A stretch of DNA of 64,000 nucleotides from Fibrobacter succinogenes (GCF_902779965.1 NZ_CACZDK010000003.1:124001-188000); one strand, 5' to 3'. Shown: positions 34,766-44,800, counted from the first letter of the stretch. Notes: a model not told the origin generated them from the letters alone. Made by a program: numbers and translations.

Positions 34766-35585
34766 TCAGCAACTCCTGGATAATCCAATCCGGTTCCTTC
34801 TGCATCACGAACACTTCTTCCAGCGTTGAAAATTCCTGAAACGGCTGCACATCCATCAGGCTCATCACGTCCAAATCCGCCTTACGAACCTTGTGCACTG
34901 TGCCCACAGGAATTCCCTTCGGGAAAATGCCGCCAAGCCCCGACGTAATGAGCGTATCGCCTTCGGCAACGCCCGCATGCGAGGGAATCATCGCCGAGAG
35001 CAAATGACCATCCACAGATTCCAAAAAGCCCACCACGCGCGTACGGCGTTCAAGCACAGAGAGTTTCAGGTTCGGGTCCACCAAGAGCTGTACGCGGGAA
35101 TGCGTGAGCATCGCCTTCGAAATCTTCCCCACAAGCCCGTTCATCGAGAACACCGGCATATTGTCCTTGACTCCATGATGCGTTCCGCGATTGATGACAA
35201 GCGTTGTCAGAAAGCGCCCAGGGTTATGCCCCACCACGCGAGACGTCACAATCGGGAAATCCCACTTGTCGTCAAAACGCACCAGCGTATGGAGCCTAGC
35301 CAACTCCTGCAGGCCTTCGCTTGCATGGTACGTTTCCTGACGCAACCGCGCATTTTCTTCCTTCAGATGCTCGTTCTCGGCCTGCAACGACTTAAAGTCA
35401 TTCACGGACGATACCAGCAACTGTACCGGATAAAACACCGACGACAGCGCCGTAGAGACAATACTCTCGCGTACCGCCGTCGAAGACGCATGCATCAATA
35501 TGCCTAAAACGAGAAAAAAGGCAAAAGCGACAACGCCATGCCTTTGGGTAAACAAATCGACAATAAAGCGAAAAGCTCTAAGCAT
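34758..35585 (-). CDS. mreC: Rod-shape protein MreC
   Basis: The 275-residue product has an N-terminal membrane helix (about 17-38), a coiled coil (about 60-95, SLQAENEHLKEENARLRQE) and a beta-rich periplasmic domain with TSRVVGHNPGRFLTTLVINRG, GVAEGDTLITSGLGGIFP and GIPVGTV, the classical MreC signatures. It scaffolds the elongasome in the periplasm and activates PBP2. It starts 20 bp after the mreB stop. Confidence 0.95.
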   Translation of the reverse strand: MLRAFRFIVDLFTQRHGVVAFAFFLVLGILMHASSTAVRESIVSTALSSVFYPVQLLVSSVNDFKSLQAENEHLKEENARLRQETYHASEGLQELARLHTLVRFDDKWDFPIVTSRVVGHNPGRFLTTLVINRGTHHGVKDNMPVFSMNGLVGKISKAMLTHSRVQLLVDPNLKLSVLERRTRVVGFLESVDGHLLSAMIPSHAGVAEGDTLITSGLGGIFPKGIPVGTVHKVRKADLDVMSLMDVQPFQEFSTLEEVFVMQKEPDWIIQELLNE

Positions 35586-35605
35586 CGAAGTGCAATTTCA
35601 AAAAA

Positions 35606-36628
35606 TTACGTAGAAGAAGCGACCAAAACAGGACGGTACTTGTCCAAGTCTTCGAGAATGCGAGCAGCACCCTTGCAAACGCAAGTCATCGGATCGTCAA
35701 TCACGTTGACCGAGAGGCCCGTTTCCTTGCGGATACGTTCGTCAAGGCCGCGCAGCTGGGAGCCGCCACCCGTGAGGATAATGCCCTTGTCGTAAATATC
35801 GGCAGAAAGTTCCGGGAGAGTCATGCTCAAAGCCTGCTTTACCGCTTCGATAATGGCAGTCACCGGTTCATTGATGGCTTCGCGGATTTCGGCACTTCCA
35901 ACCGGAATCGTGCGCGGCATACCAGCAATAAAGTCAAGGCCCTTGACTTCCATCGTCAATTCTTCTTCGAGCGGATTTGCAGAACCAATCTGAATCTTGA
36001 TCTGTTCGGCAGTGCTTTCACCGACGCAGAGGTTGTACATGGTACGCAAGTAACGCACAATCGCTTCGTCCATTTCGTCACCGCCCACGCGCACAGAGCC
36101 GTTGCAGTCGGACTTGTTCAAAGCAATCACGGCAATATCGGACGTACCGCCGCCAATATCCACAATCATGTTACCGACAGGTTCTTCAACCGGAATGCCC
36201 ATACCAATTGCAGCAGCCATCGGTTCATGGACCAAGTGGACTTCCTTTGCACCCGTCATCTTGATAGCATCAATCACGGCGCGCGTTTCCACTTCGGTAA
36301 TTCCGTTCGGAACGCCAACCACCACACGCGGTTTCGCCATCCACATCGGATAGCGCTGAACGCGCCTGATAAAGGTAGTCAAAAGTTTTTCAACAAGCTC
36401 AAAATCAGCAATAACACCGTCTCGCATCGGACGAATAGCACGACTTTCACCAGACGTACGGCCAAGCATTTTCTTAGCCTCAGCACCAATAGCTGTAATG
36501 CGATTGCTCTTGCGGTCTACCGCAATCACCGTCGGTTCATTAATGACAATGCCCTGCCCAGCCACATGGACAAGCGTATTTGCGGTACCCAAATCGATAC
36601 CGATATCACAAGAGAAAAGTCCGAACAA
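35606..36628 (-). CDS. mreB: Rod-shape actin homologue MreB
   Basis: The 340-residue protein begins MFGLFSCDIGIDLGTANTLV and has the actin-fold phosphate and adenosine motifs (VGNMIVDIGGGTSDIAVI, ILTGGGSQLRGL). It polymerises on the inner membrane and positions the wall-synthesis complex. The start codon is TTG at 36626-36628, preceded by GAGGG at a 7-nt spacing. It is the first gene of the mreBCD-mrdA-rodA operon, with a TATAAT-like box just upstream. Confidence 0.97.
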   Translation of the reverse strand: MFGLFSCDIGIDLGTANTLVHVAGQGIVINEPTVIAVDRKSNRITAIGAEAKKMLGRTSGESRAIRPMRDGVIADFELVEKLLTTFIRRVQRYPMWMAKPRVVVGVPNGITEVETRAVIDAIKMTGAKEVHLVHEPMAAAIGMGIPVEEPVGNMIVDIGGGTSDIAVIALNKSDCNGSVRVGGDEMDEAIVRYLRTMYNLCVGESTAEQIKIQIGSANPLEEELTMEVKGLDFIAGMPRTIPVGSAEIREAINEPVTAIIEAVKQALSMTLPELSADIYDKGIILTGGGSQLRGLDERIRKETGLSVNVIDDPMTCVCKGAARILEDLDKYRPVLVASST

Positions 36629-36641
36629 AATTTAACCCTCT

Positions 36642-36647
36642 ATTATA
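36642..36647 (-). promoter_or_regulatory. -10 box of the mre operon
   Basis: On the - strand TATAAT lies 13 bp before the TTG start of mreB. The -35 region is poorly conserved, with GTTATA at a 17-bp spacing. Confidence 0.5.
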
Positions 36648-36691
36648 GAATTCCCACTCGAAAATATAACTAAAATAGATAAATATTTTAT

Positions 36692-37054
36692 CTATGGATT
36701 TTTATCTTTACCAAATTTCAGAACCTTAGAATAACGGTCCCAATGCCTACCATGGACCTCGTAACGGTACTTACGTTTTTCGTAAATGGCAATGTCCTTA
36801 TAGATATAAAAATCAACTTCAGCATAAGCCGCATAAATTTCGGCTTCGGCGCCTTCGAACAACCTAAAATCGCGAATCTTGTAATACGGTTCATCGAGCA
36901 AGTCTTGTTTGGTAGCCTTTGCATTCAAGGTTTCCGCCACCATGAACTTCAAGTCTTCTTGCAAGTACGGCAAGAGTTTCCTTTCAATACGCTCCGTCGG
37001 TTCGGAACAAGACGAAAGCAAAACGAGGAATATGAGGGATAAAATTTTCTTCAT
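36692..37054 (-). CDS. Small lipoprotein of unknown function
   Basis: From the ATG at 37054 the product is 120 residues and starts MKKILSLIFLVLLSSCSEP, with a clear lipobox (Cys 16). An ATG at 37060 would add two residues. The mature part is acidic and rich in aromatic residues (YYKIRDFRLFEGAEAEIYAAY). I recognise no domain. The start lies only 6-20 bp after a strong terminator hairpin and its T-run (37061-37099), so there is no room for a normal promoter or Shine-Dalgarno. Expression probably depends on readthrough from the outer-membrane protein gene. Confidence 0.7.
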   Translation of the reverse strand: MKKILSLIFLVLLSSCSEPTERIERKLLPYLQEDLKFMVAETLNAKATKQDLLDEPYYKIRDFRLFEGAEAEIYAAYAEVDFYIYKDIAIYEKRKYRYEVHGRHWDRYSKVLKFGKDKNP

Positions 37055-37060
37055 GTCCAT

Positions 37061-37099
37061 AAAATAAAAAAAGAAACGCACCCAAGTGGAATGCGTTTC
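37061..37099 (-). terminator. Terminator between the OMP gene and the small lipoprotein gene
   Basis: On the - strand GAAACGCA / TGCGTTTC with an 11-nt loop, then TTTTTTTATTTT that reaches the start codon of the next gene. Confidence 0.85.
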
Positions 37100-37107
37100 G
37101 AAAATTG

Positions 37108-37207
37108 TTGCTAGTGATTAGTGGCTAGTGGTTGGTGGTCAGGAATGCAATAAGAACATTTTTATCGCGTTCCTGTTTACTAGCCACTGTTTACTAACCA
37201 CTACTAC
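37108..37207. repeat. Facing heptad arrays after the OMP gene
   Basis: Five rightward heptads (TTGCTAG, TGATTAG, TGGCTAG, TGGTTGG, TGGTCAG; 37108-37142) and five leftward units (37173-37207) flank CAGGAATGC...GCGTTCCTG. The whole 100 bp can fold as one long imperfect hairpin. Confidence 0.85.
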
Positions 37208-37210
37208 CAA

Positions 37211-38518
37211 TTAGAACGAGTACGTTGCAGAAATTCTGGAGAAGAGGCGGCCTTCACCCTGGAACGGATTCCTAAAGAGGAGGTCTTCAGCAACGGTCAC
37301 GTCAATCTTCAACTTTTCTTCGATGTTGATACCGAAACCGAAGCCGACATGGTCCTTGGAAGTGCCGTCTGCAAGCGGGTTCGTGCTGAAGAAGTTGCCG
37401 TCATCCTTACAAATGCCATATTCATTATTTTTCTTATATCTGTCGATGTTCTTATTATGAACATTGCAATCCGTGTAAAGGATAGACTTCTGACCGCCAA
37501 CGCGAATCACGAACCAGTCCCACCAGATGTTACGTTCGATACCGAAGCTGATCATGCCACCGATATCGGTACGTTCATCCCAATACTTATGGTCTTCATT
37601 ACGGGAATCATAAGTCCAGGTCTTGCTAGCGACATCAAAAATAATGTCATGAGCCTTTCTCTTGTTATAGATAAAGTCCAAGCCCATCCAGAAGAAGCCT
37701 CGATCGAGAGCGACGTTCACGCCGACACCCACCTGAGCATGAGTATCTTCCTGACCCGGAGCTTCAATGAACTTGAGGTTCAAGGCCGGAACGAGTTCAC
37801 CGTTGATGGCATCCAGCGTAAAGAATGCACGGGACTTGATGAGCCAAGAGAAATTACCGTCATCAAAGAAGTTGTGGTGTTCCGGACCATACTGGATACG
37901 AGCCAAAGCCAAAGAAAATTCCAAATCAAAGTAGTTCGTGAACTGGAAGTTCATACCACCGCCAGCCTGCACTATAGAAGCGTAGGAATCGTCATTGACC
38001 TGGTAGTTACCATCTTCGTCCAAATCACCGCCGTCTTGCTGAGCAATATAGACATGCAAGCCCCAAGCGTTGCCGTTCGAAAGCGTACCGCCCAAGAAAC
38101 CGTCGAAGTTAGTCACAGTTTCAGGAACCTTGGTTGTTTTTCCATTATCGCCAATCACAGCATTCGGCAAATACTGGATAAGGTCAGCATCGATACGGCC
38201 AAAGAGACCACCGATAGAAATACGCGGGTCCGGATTGTTATCGCCGCCAATGGCAATGGAGAAAATACCACCGAAGTTCGGATGCTGCGGATCACGGTTT
38301 GCGCCCACATCAACACGGTCCGTATAAGGGCCAAATTCACCAATCAAGTAGTTGGAGTAGAGGTTGATGTTAGCCGGGTTATCAAAGATGCTCACATCAT
38401 CCATGATGTAAGTCGTATTCTTACCCATAGATTCGATACGGGCGAATGTTGCAAACGCAGAACCGACACCAAAAATTCCGATTGCGGTGCCAACTGCAGC
38501 TACGGTTTTTAAGTTCAT
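37211..38518 (-). CDS. Outer-membrane beta-barrel protein
   Basis: The 435-residue protein has a cleavable signal peptide (cut near SAFATF) and a beta-rich body. Amphipathic strands such as WFVIRVGGQKSILY and GFGFGINIEEKLKIDV alternate with Asp/Asn/Gly loops, and the last residue is Phe in RISATYSF, the usual outer-membrane assembly signal. AGGAGTTATT precedes the ATG. A Cys pair (DCNVHN ... YGICKDD) could form a loop disulfide. It follows the AgmX-type gene after a terminator, so it is a separate unit that may be strongly expressed. Ligand unknown. Confidence 0.75.
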   Translation of the reverse strand: MNLKTVAAVGTAIGIFGVGSAFATFARIESMGKNTTYIMDDVSIFDNPANINLYSNYLIGEFGPYTDRVDVGANRDPQHPNFGGIFSIAIGGDNNPDPRISIGGLFGRIDADLIQYLPNAVIGDNGKTTKVPETVTNFDGFLGGTLSNGNAWGLHVYIAQQDGGDLDEDGNYQVNDDSYASIVQAGGGMNFQFTNYFDLEFSLALARIQYGPEHHNFFDDGNFSWLIKSRAFFTLDAINGELVPALNLKFIEAPGQEDTHAQVGVGVNVALDRGFFWMGLDFIYNKRKAHDIIFDVASKTWTYDSRNEDHKYWDERTDIGGMISFGIERNIWWDWFVIRVGGQKSILYTDCNVHNKNIDRYKKNNEYGICKDDGNFFSTNPLADGTSKDHVGFGFGINIEEKLKIDVTVAEDLLFRNPFQGEGRLFSRISATYSF

Positions 38519-38630
38519 GGAATAACTCCTATTGAAAATTCATTTATAAAGTTAGTTTTATAAAAGAAAAAACGCAACAAAATTTTAACGAAACCCCATT
38601 TTTTTTGACATTCTTCTTAATTACATCATA

Positions 38631-38662
38631 AAAAAAGGCCAGACTTTCGTCTGGTCTTTTTT
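38631..38662 (-). terminator. Terminator of the TolQ-ExbD-AgmX operon
   Basis: Stem GGCCAGAC / GTCTGGTC with a TTTC loop, A/T-rich on both sides (AAAAAA and TTTTTT), 18 bp after the stop of the gene at 38680. Confidence 0.85.
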
Positions 38663-38679
38663 CAAGCTTTCCAAGTGAA

Positions 38680-39606
38680 TTATTCGGAGAACGTGAACGG
38701 AATCGTAACCGTCGTGTTACCGGACTTCACCTTGCTGAAGGTCCAGCGGCTGACGGCGTTCTTGATTTCGCTATCGAATTCGCTGAAACCGGTCGTGGAA
38801 GACACAGTGGAAATGCTGATGATTTCGCCACCCGGAGCGATCGTGAATCTCAAGGTAACCTTACCCTGGAATCCCGGTTTCTTCTTCAGGCACTTGTTAT
38901 AGATGTGGCGAAGACCCGGAGTACGCTGGCGGACAACCTTCATGATGTCTGCTGCGGAACGGGAACCACCACCGGCACCCATGTCGATATCGCGCATAGA
39001 CGGAGTCTTGATGGAGCCCTTAGCCTTAGTAGCGATACCACCGCCACCACCGCCAAGGAGGCCAGCAAGGCCGTCACCGATACCACCGGAACCACCTTCT
39101 GCGTAACCTTCGTTGAAGCCACCATTAGCCTTACCGCGACGGCCACCGAGAACGGTCTTACCCGTAGTCTGGAGACCAGCAACGTCCTTGAGCACCTTAT
39201 CGATGTCCTTGGTGAACTTCTGGTTCTTCATCAAGTCATAAGCAGCAGCAGAGGCATTCTTGGTCTGTGCAGTGAGGAGCTTGAGCACGCCGCGAGTCTG
39301 CGGAGCGTTCGGCTGGCCCTTACCGCGCGGCTTACCACCACCACCAGCTTTCTTACGAGGCTTTTTCGGTTCAGGCTTCTTCTTTTCTTCCTTCTTTTCT
39401 TCCTTCTGCTCAATCTGCATGGAAGTAGTAAGGTCCACGGAATCAGCGTTGTCGAATACGACTTCAGCAACGACCTGTTCGTACATGGAAGCCCAAATAC
39501 ACATAGCCAAAGCGATCACAAGAGAGACACCGGCGATTGCGCCCATCTTCTTGTCGGATTCCGGCATGAGCGACGCAATAAACGGATCTATGTTCTTCTT
39601 AGCCAT
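38680..39606 (-). CDS. AgmX/PglI C-terminal domain (TonB-like) protein
   Basis: The 308-residue protein has one membrane helix (about 21-42), a Lys/Glu/Pro-rich linker (KEEKKEEKKKPEPKKPRKK), a Gly-rich region of about 60 residues (GGSGGIGDGLAGLLGGGGGG) and a C-terminal AgmX/PglI-type domain (LRHIYNKCLKKKPGFQGKVT ... FTIAPGGEIISI ... RWTFSKV). The layout matches TonB-class energy transducers and AgmX/GltJ of myxobacterial gliding motors. It sits 3 bp after the ExbD gene, so it is the transducer of the same motor. The Cys in KKCLKKKPG is a family feature. Confidence 0.88.
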   Translation of the reverse strand: MAKKNIDPFIASLMPESDKKMGAIAGVSLVIALAMCIWASMYEQVVAEVVFDNADSVDLTTSMQIEQKEEKKEEKKKPEPKKPRKKAGGGGKPRGKGQPNAPQTRGVLKLLTAQTKNASAAAYDLMKNQKFTKDIDKVLKDVAGLQTTGKTVLGGRRGKANGGFNEGYAEGGSGGIGDGLAGLLGGGGGGIATKAKGSIKTPSMRDIDMGAGGGSRSAADIMKVVRQRTPGLRHIYNKCLKKKPGFQGKVTLRFTIAPGGEIISISTVSSTTGFSEFDSEIKNAVSRWTFSKVKSGNTTVTIPFTFSE

Positions 39607-39609
39607 TGA

Positions 39610-40104
39610 TTATTCCTCCCCGCCGTTCTTCTGCATCACGGCGAATGCGATGTTCGTGTATCCGGAGAAGCCACAAGTAGCCATGACCTTATACATCGCA
39701 TCATACGGGATGTTCTTGTCAATCTGAACAATGATGTGACCGGCTTCGTCAGCAGGAAGGCCCATCTTGAGAGCGTGTTCCTGTTCGATTGCGCGACGAT
39801 CCTTCAAGATTTCGTCCACCTTCGTAACGAGGAGGTCTTCCTGAGCGAGAACGTCAGCGGTCGGCACGACCTTTTCATTGTCAACGATAACGTAGTTAGC
39901 ATCGACCACGACAGTCAGAGACACTTCCTTCGGCTGAACCTTAGAGGTAGAGATCGGAAGAATCAAGTTTTCTGCCTGGGTCAAGAGCTGACCTTCAGCG
40001 TCCATGTTCTTAATCATGAACACCAAGATGATGGTCATCATGTCCATCATGGACGTTAAGGAGAAAGGTACGTCTTCGCTATACTTACGAGATTTTCTAG
40101 CCAT
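39610..40104 (-). CDS. ExbD/TolR-type protein (with proton-pathway Asp)
   Basis: The 164-residue product has a short cytoplasmic N-terminus, one membrane helix SLTSMMDMMTIILVFMI (about 15-33) with the Asp that relays protons in ExbD/TolR, and a periplasmic domain ending in IPYDAMYKVMATCGFSGYTN, as in TolR dimers. It lies 2 bp after the second ExbD-like gene and before the AgmX gene, in an operon with the TolQ-like protein. Confidence 0.9.
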   Translation of the reverse strand: MARKSRKYSEDVPFSLTSMMDMMTIILVFMIKNMDAEGQLLTQAENLILPISTSKVQPKEVSLTVVVDANYVIVDNEKVVPTADVLAQEDLLVTKVDEILKDRRAIEQEHALKMGLPADEAGHIIVQIDKNIPYDAMYKVMATCGFSGYTNIAFAVMQKNGGEE

Positions 40105-40106
40105 GA

Positions 40107-40997
40107 TTAACCTCCCAACTTAGCAAGGTTGATCTTGCTGAAACCAGCTTCCTTAGCACGGTCCATGAGCTGGATGATCTTATCGAACTGAGTATCGTCG
40201 TTTGCAACGATGATGATGTTATCAACGTCGTCCAAGTCGATGAACTGAGTATGGATAGCGATCAAGTCCTTAGCAATGAGATCGTATGCGGAAAGCGGAT
40301 AAACCATAGTCTTGTCACCCGGCTTGAGAGTACGGGCAGAGTTCGGCTGAAGCGTTGCGAGAGCCATGCCAGGAGTCGGAGCCTTGAGAGCAGCCGGCTT
40401 CTGAAGACCACCTACGCCTTCACCCGGAAGAGACAAGAAGTTGTTAGCGCCATCTACGAAAGCACTGTCAGCGTGAGCTTCTTCAGCACTTCCGTCGTTC
40501 TTATAAGCGGCCCAAATGACCTTACCCGGGTCTTCTTCAGATTCCTTCTGAATAGCCCAAAGTTCGATGGTTTCGATTTCATAGAGATACTTCTCTTTAT
40601 CCATTTCGGAACCATCTTTGCACTTCGGTCCATGTCCACTTTCAACAGCCGACTTCACGTCTTCCATCGCATAGGTAACGAGCTGAGCATCAGACTTGCA
40701 ACGGAACGTCCACATTTCCTTGAAATAGACGTTCGGCTGGAAACCACCGCGTGCACCGATAACAAGGTAGTTGTTAGCGATAGCGAGTGACAAGTTCAAT
40801 GCCTGCTCATCAGGTGGAGGCGGCACGTCATTGTCCATGATCATCTGGCTGCGTTCAGGCAGATTCACTTCGACAATGGCAAGTTTGGAGAAAGCAGTCA
40901 TGGTCAGAAGCATAGGAATCAAGATGGTGAACAAGCCCATCGCCGGAAGCAAATCCGGTTCTTCGACCTTTCCTGGTTTCTTGATTTGTTTTGCCAT
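40107..40997 (-). CDS. Divergent ExbD-like protein lacking the proton-pathway Asp
   Basis: The 296-residue protein starts like an ExbD (MAKQIKKPGKVEEPDLLPAM) and has one membrane helix (about 18-38, MGLFTILIPMLLTMTAFS). The helix has no acidic residue at the place of the ExbD/TolR Asp, although an Asp (EEPD) lies just before it. The periplasmic part (about 60-296) is much larger than normal, includes a Cys pair (TFRCKSD ... GPKCKDG) and an Ala/Pro-rich stretch, and ends like ExbD (DLDDVDNIIIVANDD ... MDRAKEAGFSKINL). It probably assembles with the other ExbD and TolQ. Confidence 0.75.
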   Translation of the reverse strand: MAKQIKKPGKVEEPDLLPAMGLFTILIPMLLTMTAFSKLAIVEVNLPERSQMIMDNDVPPPPDEQALNLSLAIANNYLVIGARGGFQPNVYFKEMWTFRCKSDAQLVTYAMEDVKSAVESGHGPKCKDGSEMDKEKYLYEIETIELWAIQKESEEDPGKVIWAAYKNDGSAEEAHADSAFVDGANNFLSLPGEGVGGLQKPAALKAPTPGMALATLQPNSARTLKPGDKTMVYPLSAYDLIAKDLIAIHTQFIDLDDVDNIIIVANDDTQFDKIIQLMDRAKEAGFSKINLAKLGG

Positions 40998-41035
40998 GTT
41001 TTTAAACTCCAGTTAAAATTAAACTCTCTGAATGA

Positions 41036-41674
41036 TTAAGCGAGGGAGTTGATAATCTTGAGGCCCTTTTCTTCCATTTCCTGGATGAGGCGTTCGGAGT
41101 TCATGTTGAGAAGACCGACAATAACGAGGAGAGGAACTGCAGAGAGAAGTCCGAGGAGCGTAGTACCCATAGCGATAGCAATACCATCAGCAAGAGCCTT
41201 AGCACGTTCAGAAGCCGGCTTGTTAGCAACAGCGTCGAAGGTGTAGATCAGACCGTAAATCGTACCCATAAGTCCGAGCAACGTGGAGATGGAAGCCATA
41301 ACGGAAATGATGGAGATGTAGCGAGTGAGGCGCGGAGCTTCAGTGAGGAACACAGCGTCAGAAGCAGCAGTCATCATGTCACGAGCCTTGTCAGCATCCT
41401 TGCAGTTGAGCTTTGCACCGACGATAGCGTCCATGACCTTAGCGATCGGGAGCTTGGAGCTCTTAGCGAACTGGAGAGCCTGTTCGAGCTGGTTCTGCAT
41501 AACGAGCTTACCGAAATCAGCCATAAACTTAGCGCGGCCCTTGGAGCTCTTAATCATAATGTAGGTAACACGTTCCAGGGAGAAGCCAAGGCCGATGATG
41601 AACACGACCAAGATGATCCACATGAACTGGTAACCATCAGATTCAGGGCTGAAGGATTGAAGCAATTTAGACAT
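41036..41674 (-). CDS. TolQ/ExbB-type proton-channel protein
   Basis: The 212-residue protein has the MotA/TolQ/ExbB layout: an N-terminal helix (about 15-36), a cytoplasmic helical domain, and a helical pair with the conserved Thr positions in SISTLLGLMGTIYGLIYTF and IAIAMGTTLLGLLSAVPLL. With two ExbD-like proteins and an AgmX protein downstream it forms a proton-motive-force motor. No TolA, TolB or Pal gene is beside it, so it is not a normal Tol-Pal system. Confidence 0.92.
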   Translation of the reverse strand: MSKLLQSFSPESDGYQFMWIILVVFIIGLGFSLERVTYIMIKSSKGRAKFMADFGKLVMQNQLEQALQFAKSSKLPIAKVMDAIVGAKLNCKDADKARDMMTAASDAVFLTEAPRLTRYISIISVMASISTLLGLMGTIYGLIYTFDAVANKPASERAKALADGIAIAMGTTLLGLLSAVPLLVIVGLLNMNSERLIQEMEEKGLKIINSLA

Positions 41675-41819
41675 TAGAGACTCCTTTAATTGAGTTATTG
41701 TTTTTTTGTTGTTTTTGATAATCTTCGTTCATATTTATTTTTTTTTTGAGCATTGTGGGAAATTTTAGTAGTAAAACTTTCTTTACCGCACTCAAATCGC
41801 TCTCAAGCCCAATAAAATA

Positions 41820-41846
41820 GGGGAATCCCATGAACCAGGATTCCCC
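41820..41846 (-). terminator. Terminator after the giant TPR gene
   Basis: Stem GGGGAATCC / GGATTCCCC with a 9-nt loop, then TATTTTATT on the - strand. Confidence 0.75.
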
Positions 41847-41864
41847 GTAAAATAGTTTTTACCG

Positions 41865-44800
41865 CTATTTTTTCTTGCCTTTTTTGGCTTTTTTCTTGGC
41901 TTTCTTGGATTCAGCCTTGGCTTTTTTGCCTTTCTTGCCCTTCTTCGGCGTATCTTCAACGGCTTCGTCGTCGCTAGAAGATTCAGAAGTAGATTCAACG
42001 CCTCTTTCAGAAGCCGGGATCTGGCTCGGATCAGCCATCCACTGCTTCAGCTTGGCAAGCTCTTCTTCGAGCTTTGTACGATCGTCCTTAGTTTCCTTGA
42101 CGATGTTGCGGAAGGTGGCAACCTTTTCTTCAAGAGTCATAGCGTCAGACTGTTCGATTTGTTCGATACGAGCCTTCATCTTGAAGTAAGTCGGGTCAGC
42201 AAAGAGCGTAGACGGGTCGAACTTTTCAATCTGGGTATTGAGATCTTCGTTGCTTTCGTCCAAAGTTCTCAAGGTTTCGAAGAGCTTCTTCGTCCATTCG
42301 TTGTCGATACCGTAGTGAGCAGAAGCCTTGATACCGGTTGCGCACTGCGGGATAGCGAGCTGCTTAGCGGCATCAGAACGGCTGTTCAATTCTTCGCGGT
42401 AAGCTTCCAAGTCTTCGTGAGCAGCCATGATAGCGTCATCCTTCACCATGCCCTGGCCCACGTATTCGCGGACGATCAAAGCACTATCCGGAAGCGGAGA
42501 GTTGGCGAATGCATCGGCAACTTCGACGAACACAGCGCAGCCCTGGTAGTACATTTCGATGTAGCCCATTTCTGCAGCAATCACGTCCTTGTTGTAGAAG
42601 CCCTGGTCACGAGCAAGGTCGATGTTCTTCTGGAAGATCGGACGAGCCTGTTCGTAGTAAGACGGGAGCTGTTGCACGATACCGATACGTTCGGCGAACT
42701 TTTCTTCTTCCTTCTTACCGTTGAGCTGCTGTTCACGAATCTTTGCAGCCATCGTCACGAAGAGCATACCCATCTTGTTAGTGGCACGGAAGGTCCACTT
42801 TTCAGATGCATAGGCAGCAGACTTGGAGTAGTGACCCATAGCCTTCTGGAGGATTTCGACCAAGCTCTTGATGATCTTAGCCTTTTCCTTTTCCTTACCC
42901 TTCAAGACAACCGGAGTCATCTTGTTGTATTCGTATTCACCCATGTAGAAAGCAGCTTCAGCCGGAATAGCAGCGTCTGCGTTCTTGATCTGCAAACCGT
43001 ACTTGTCGTAAGCTTCAAGAGTCTTCTTGTAAGCGTCAACAGAGTTTTCCATGTCCTTCACATTGCGGTAAGCGCGAGCGATACCGATGTAAGCGGCAAT
43101 GAGCTTTTCCTTGTCTTCCTGGTACATCTTGATGAAGTTGCGATATTCCTGGATGGCGAGGTCCCACTTCTTAGCGTTAGCGTATGCCATCGGGATAGAG
43201 AAGGCAGCGTCAACAGCGTAAGAGCTCTTCGGATAGTCGCGGACGAGGTCCTTGGAGCAGCGGATAGCTTCGTTAGTCATCTTAGCTTCGTCATAACTCA
43301 AGCATGCGCTATAGAGGAAGGACGGAGTTTCTTCGTTCTGCGGGTAACGCTTGTAAGCAAGTTCGAAGGTAATAGCGGCCTGCTTCTTGTCCGGGATGGA
43401 GTCGTAGGTCTGAGCAGCAAAGCCGATTGCCGGGAAGGCCATAGAATCCTGCGGGAAGTTATCCGTAATGAACAAGAACGTCTTGGCAGCTTGTACCGGC
43501 TGCTTGTCCTTCTTGTAGTTGCTTGCAGCACGCAAGATACCCTTAACAGTGAGCGGAGACTTAGCATAGCTCTTCGGGAGGAGCATGAAGGTTTCAGCAG
43601 CCTTCTTGTACTGGTTGGTGGCTTCGTAAGCGGCAGCAGCTTCGAAGATTGCCTTGTCAGCAATGTCGATGTTCGGGTAGCGCTTTACGAGGTCCAAGTA
43701 AGCCTTGGCGCCAGCTTCATTCTTACCAGCCTTGACAGAAGATTCAGCCTTCTGGAAGAGAACGTAAGCGATAGCCTTTTCGATTTCAGCAGCCATGGAG
43801 TCGTTGCGAGTTTCCTTGGCCTTGTACTGCTTGAGGAGCCATTCGAATTCCGTGAGGGATTCATCGAGCTGGTTGGATTCCAAGAGAGACTGAGCAAGCA
43901 TACGGCTGATGAGCAAAATGTACTGGTGTTTCGGGAAGTCCTTCTTGAGCTTGCGGAGAACGTTCACAGCAACACTGAACTGCTTAGCATCGTAATGAAC
44001 GATAGCGGCGTTGTATGCAAGTTCTGCAGCTTCCTTATTCTTACCGAACTTAGCCATGTACTTATCGACCTGGTCGAAGTATGCCTTAGTTTCCGGCAAG
44101 TTGTAAGCCTGAACAGCATCATCGTTAGCCTTGGACTTGCGAGCATTTTCGCGAGCCTGGTCCATCATGAGAACGGCGTTATAACCAGCTTCATCCTTGG
44201 AGAGGAGAGCGGCAGAACCCATTTCGCGACGGCCGTAACGAGTCGTATCGGTATCAACGATCCAGTTGAACATCTTGGCAGCGTTAGCATGCTGGCCCAT
44301 TTCCTGATAAACGAGAGCGAGGTTGATGTGAACCTTGTATTCGTCCCAAGTCGGTTCCTTGGCATAGCGCTTGAGGAAGGCTTCGTAAGCTTCGATAGCC
44401 TTTACATACTGTCTCTTGCCACCTTCGATATCACCTTCCTTGGTGAGCTTAGCAGCCTGAGCGTGATGGTACTGCGGAATGTCGAGCATAGCGCCACGGA
44501 TAGCAGCTTCAGCATTCTTCACAGATTCCGGATACTTCTGGTTCTTCTTGTACCAAGAAGAATTGCGGTCGTAACGCTTCACCACTTCGTAGCGGTGAGC
44601 CTGAGCATCTTCGAACTTCTGCTGAACGATCAAGATTTCGATCATAGCAATATCGGCGAGCGGAGCGTCGATATAGTCCGGGTTGATGTTCATCAAGCGC
44701 TTGAAGGACTGGACAGCTTCTTCGTTACGGTCATGGTCCTTGTTCTTCATACCGATACGGTAGTAAACAGAGTCCTTGAACGCAACCTTCTTGTCCTTCA

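Noticed and set aside
41036-41674. Tol-Pal system
   Set aside because: No tolA, tolB or pal gene is near, and two ExbD-like genes and an AgmX gene replace tolR/tolA.
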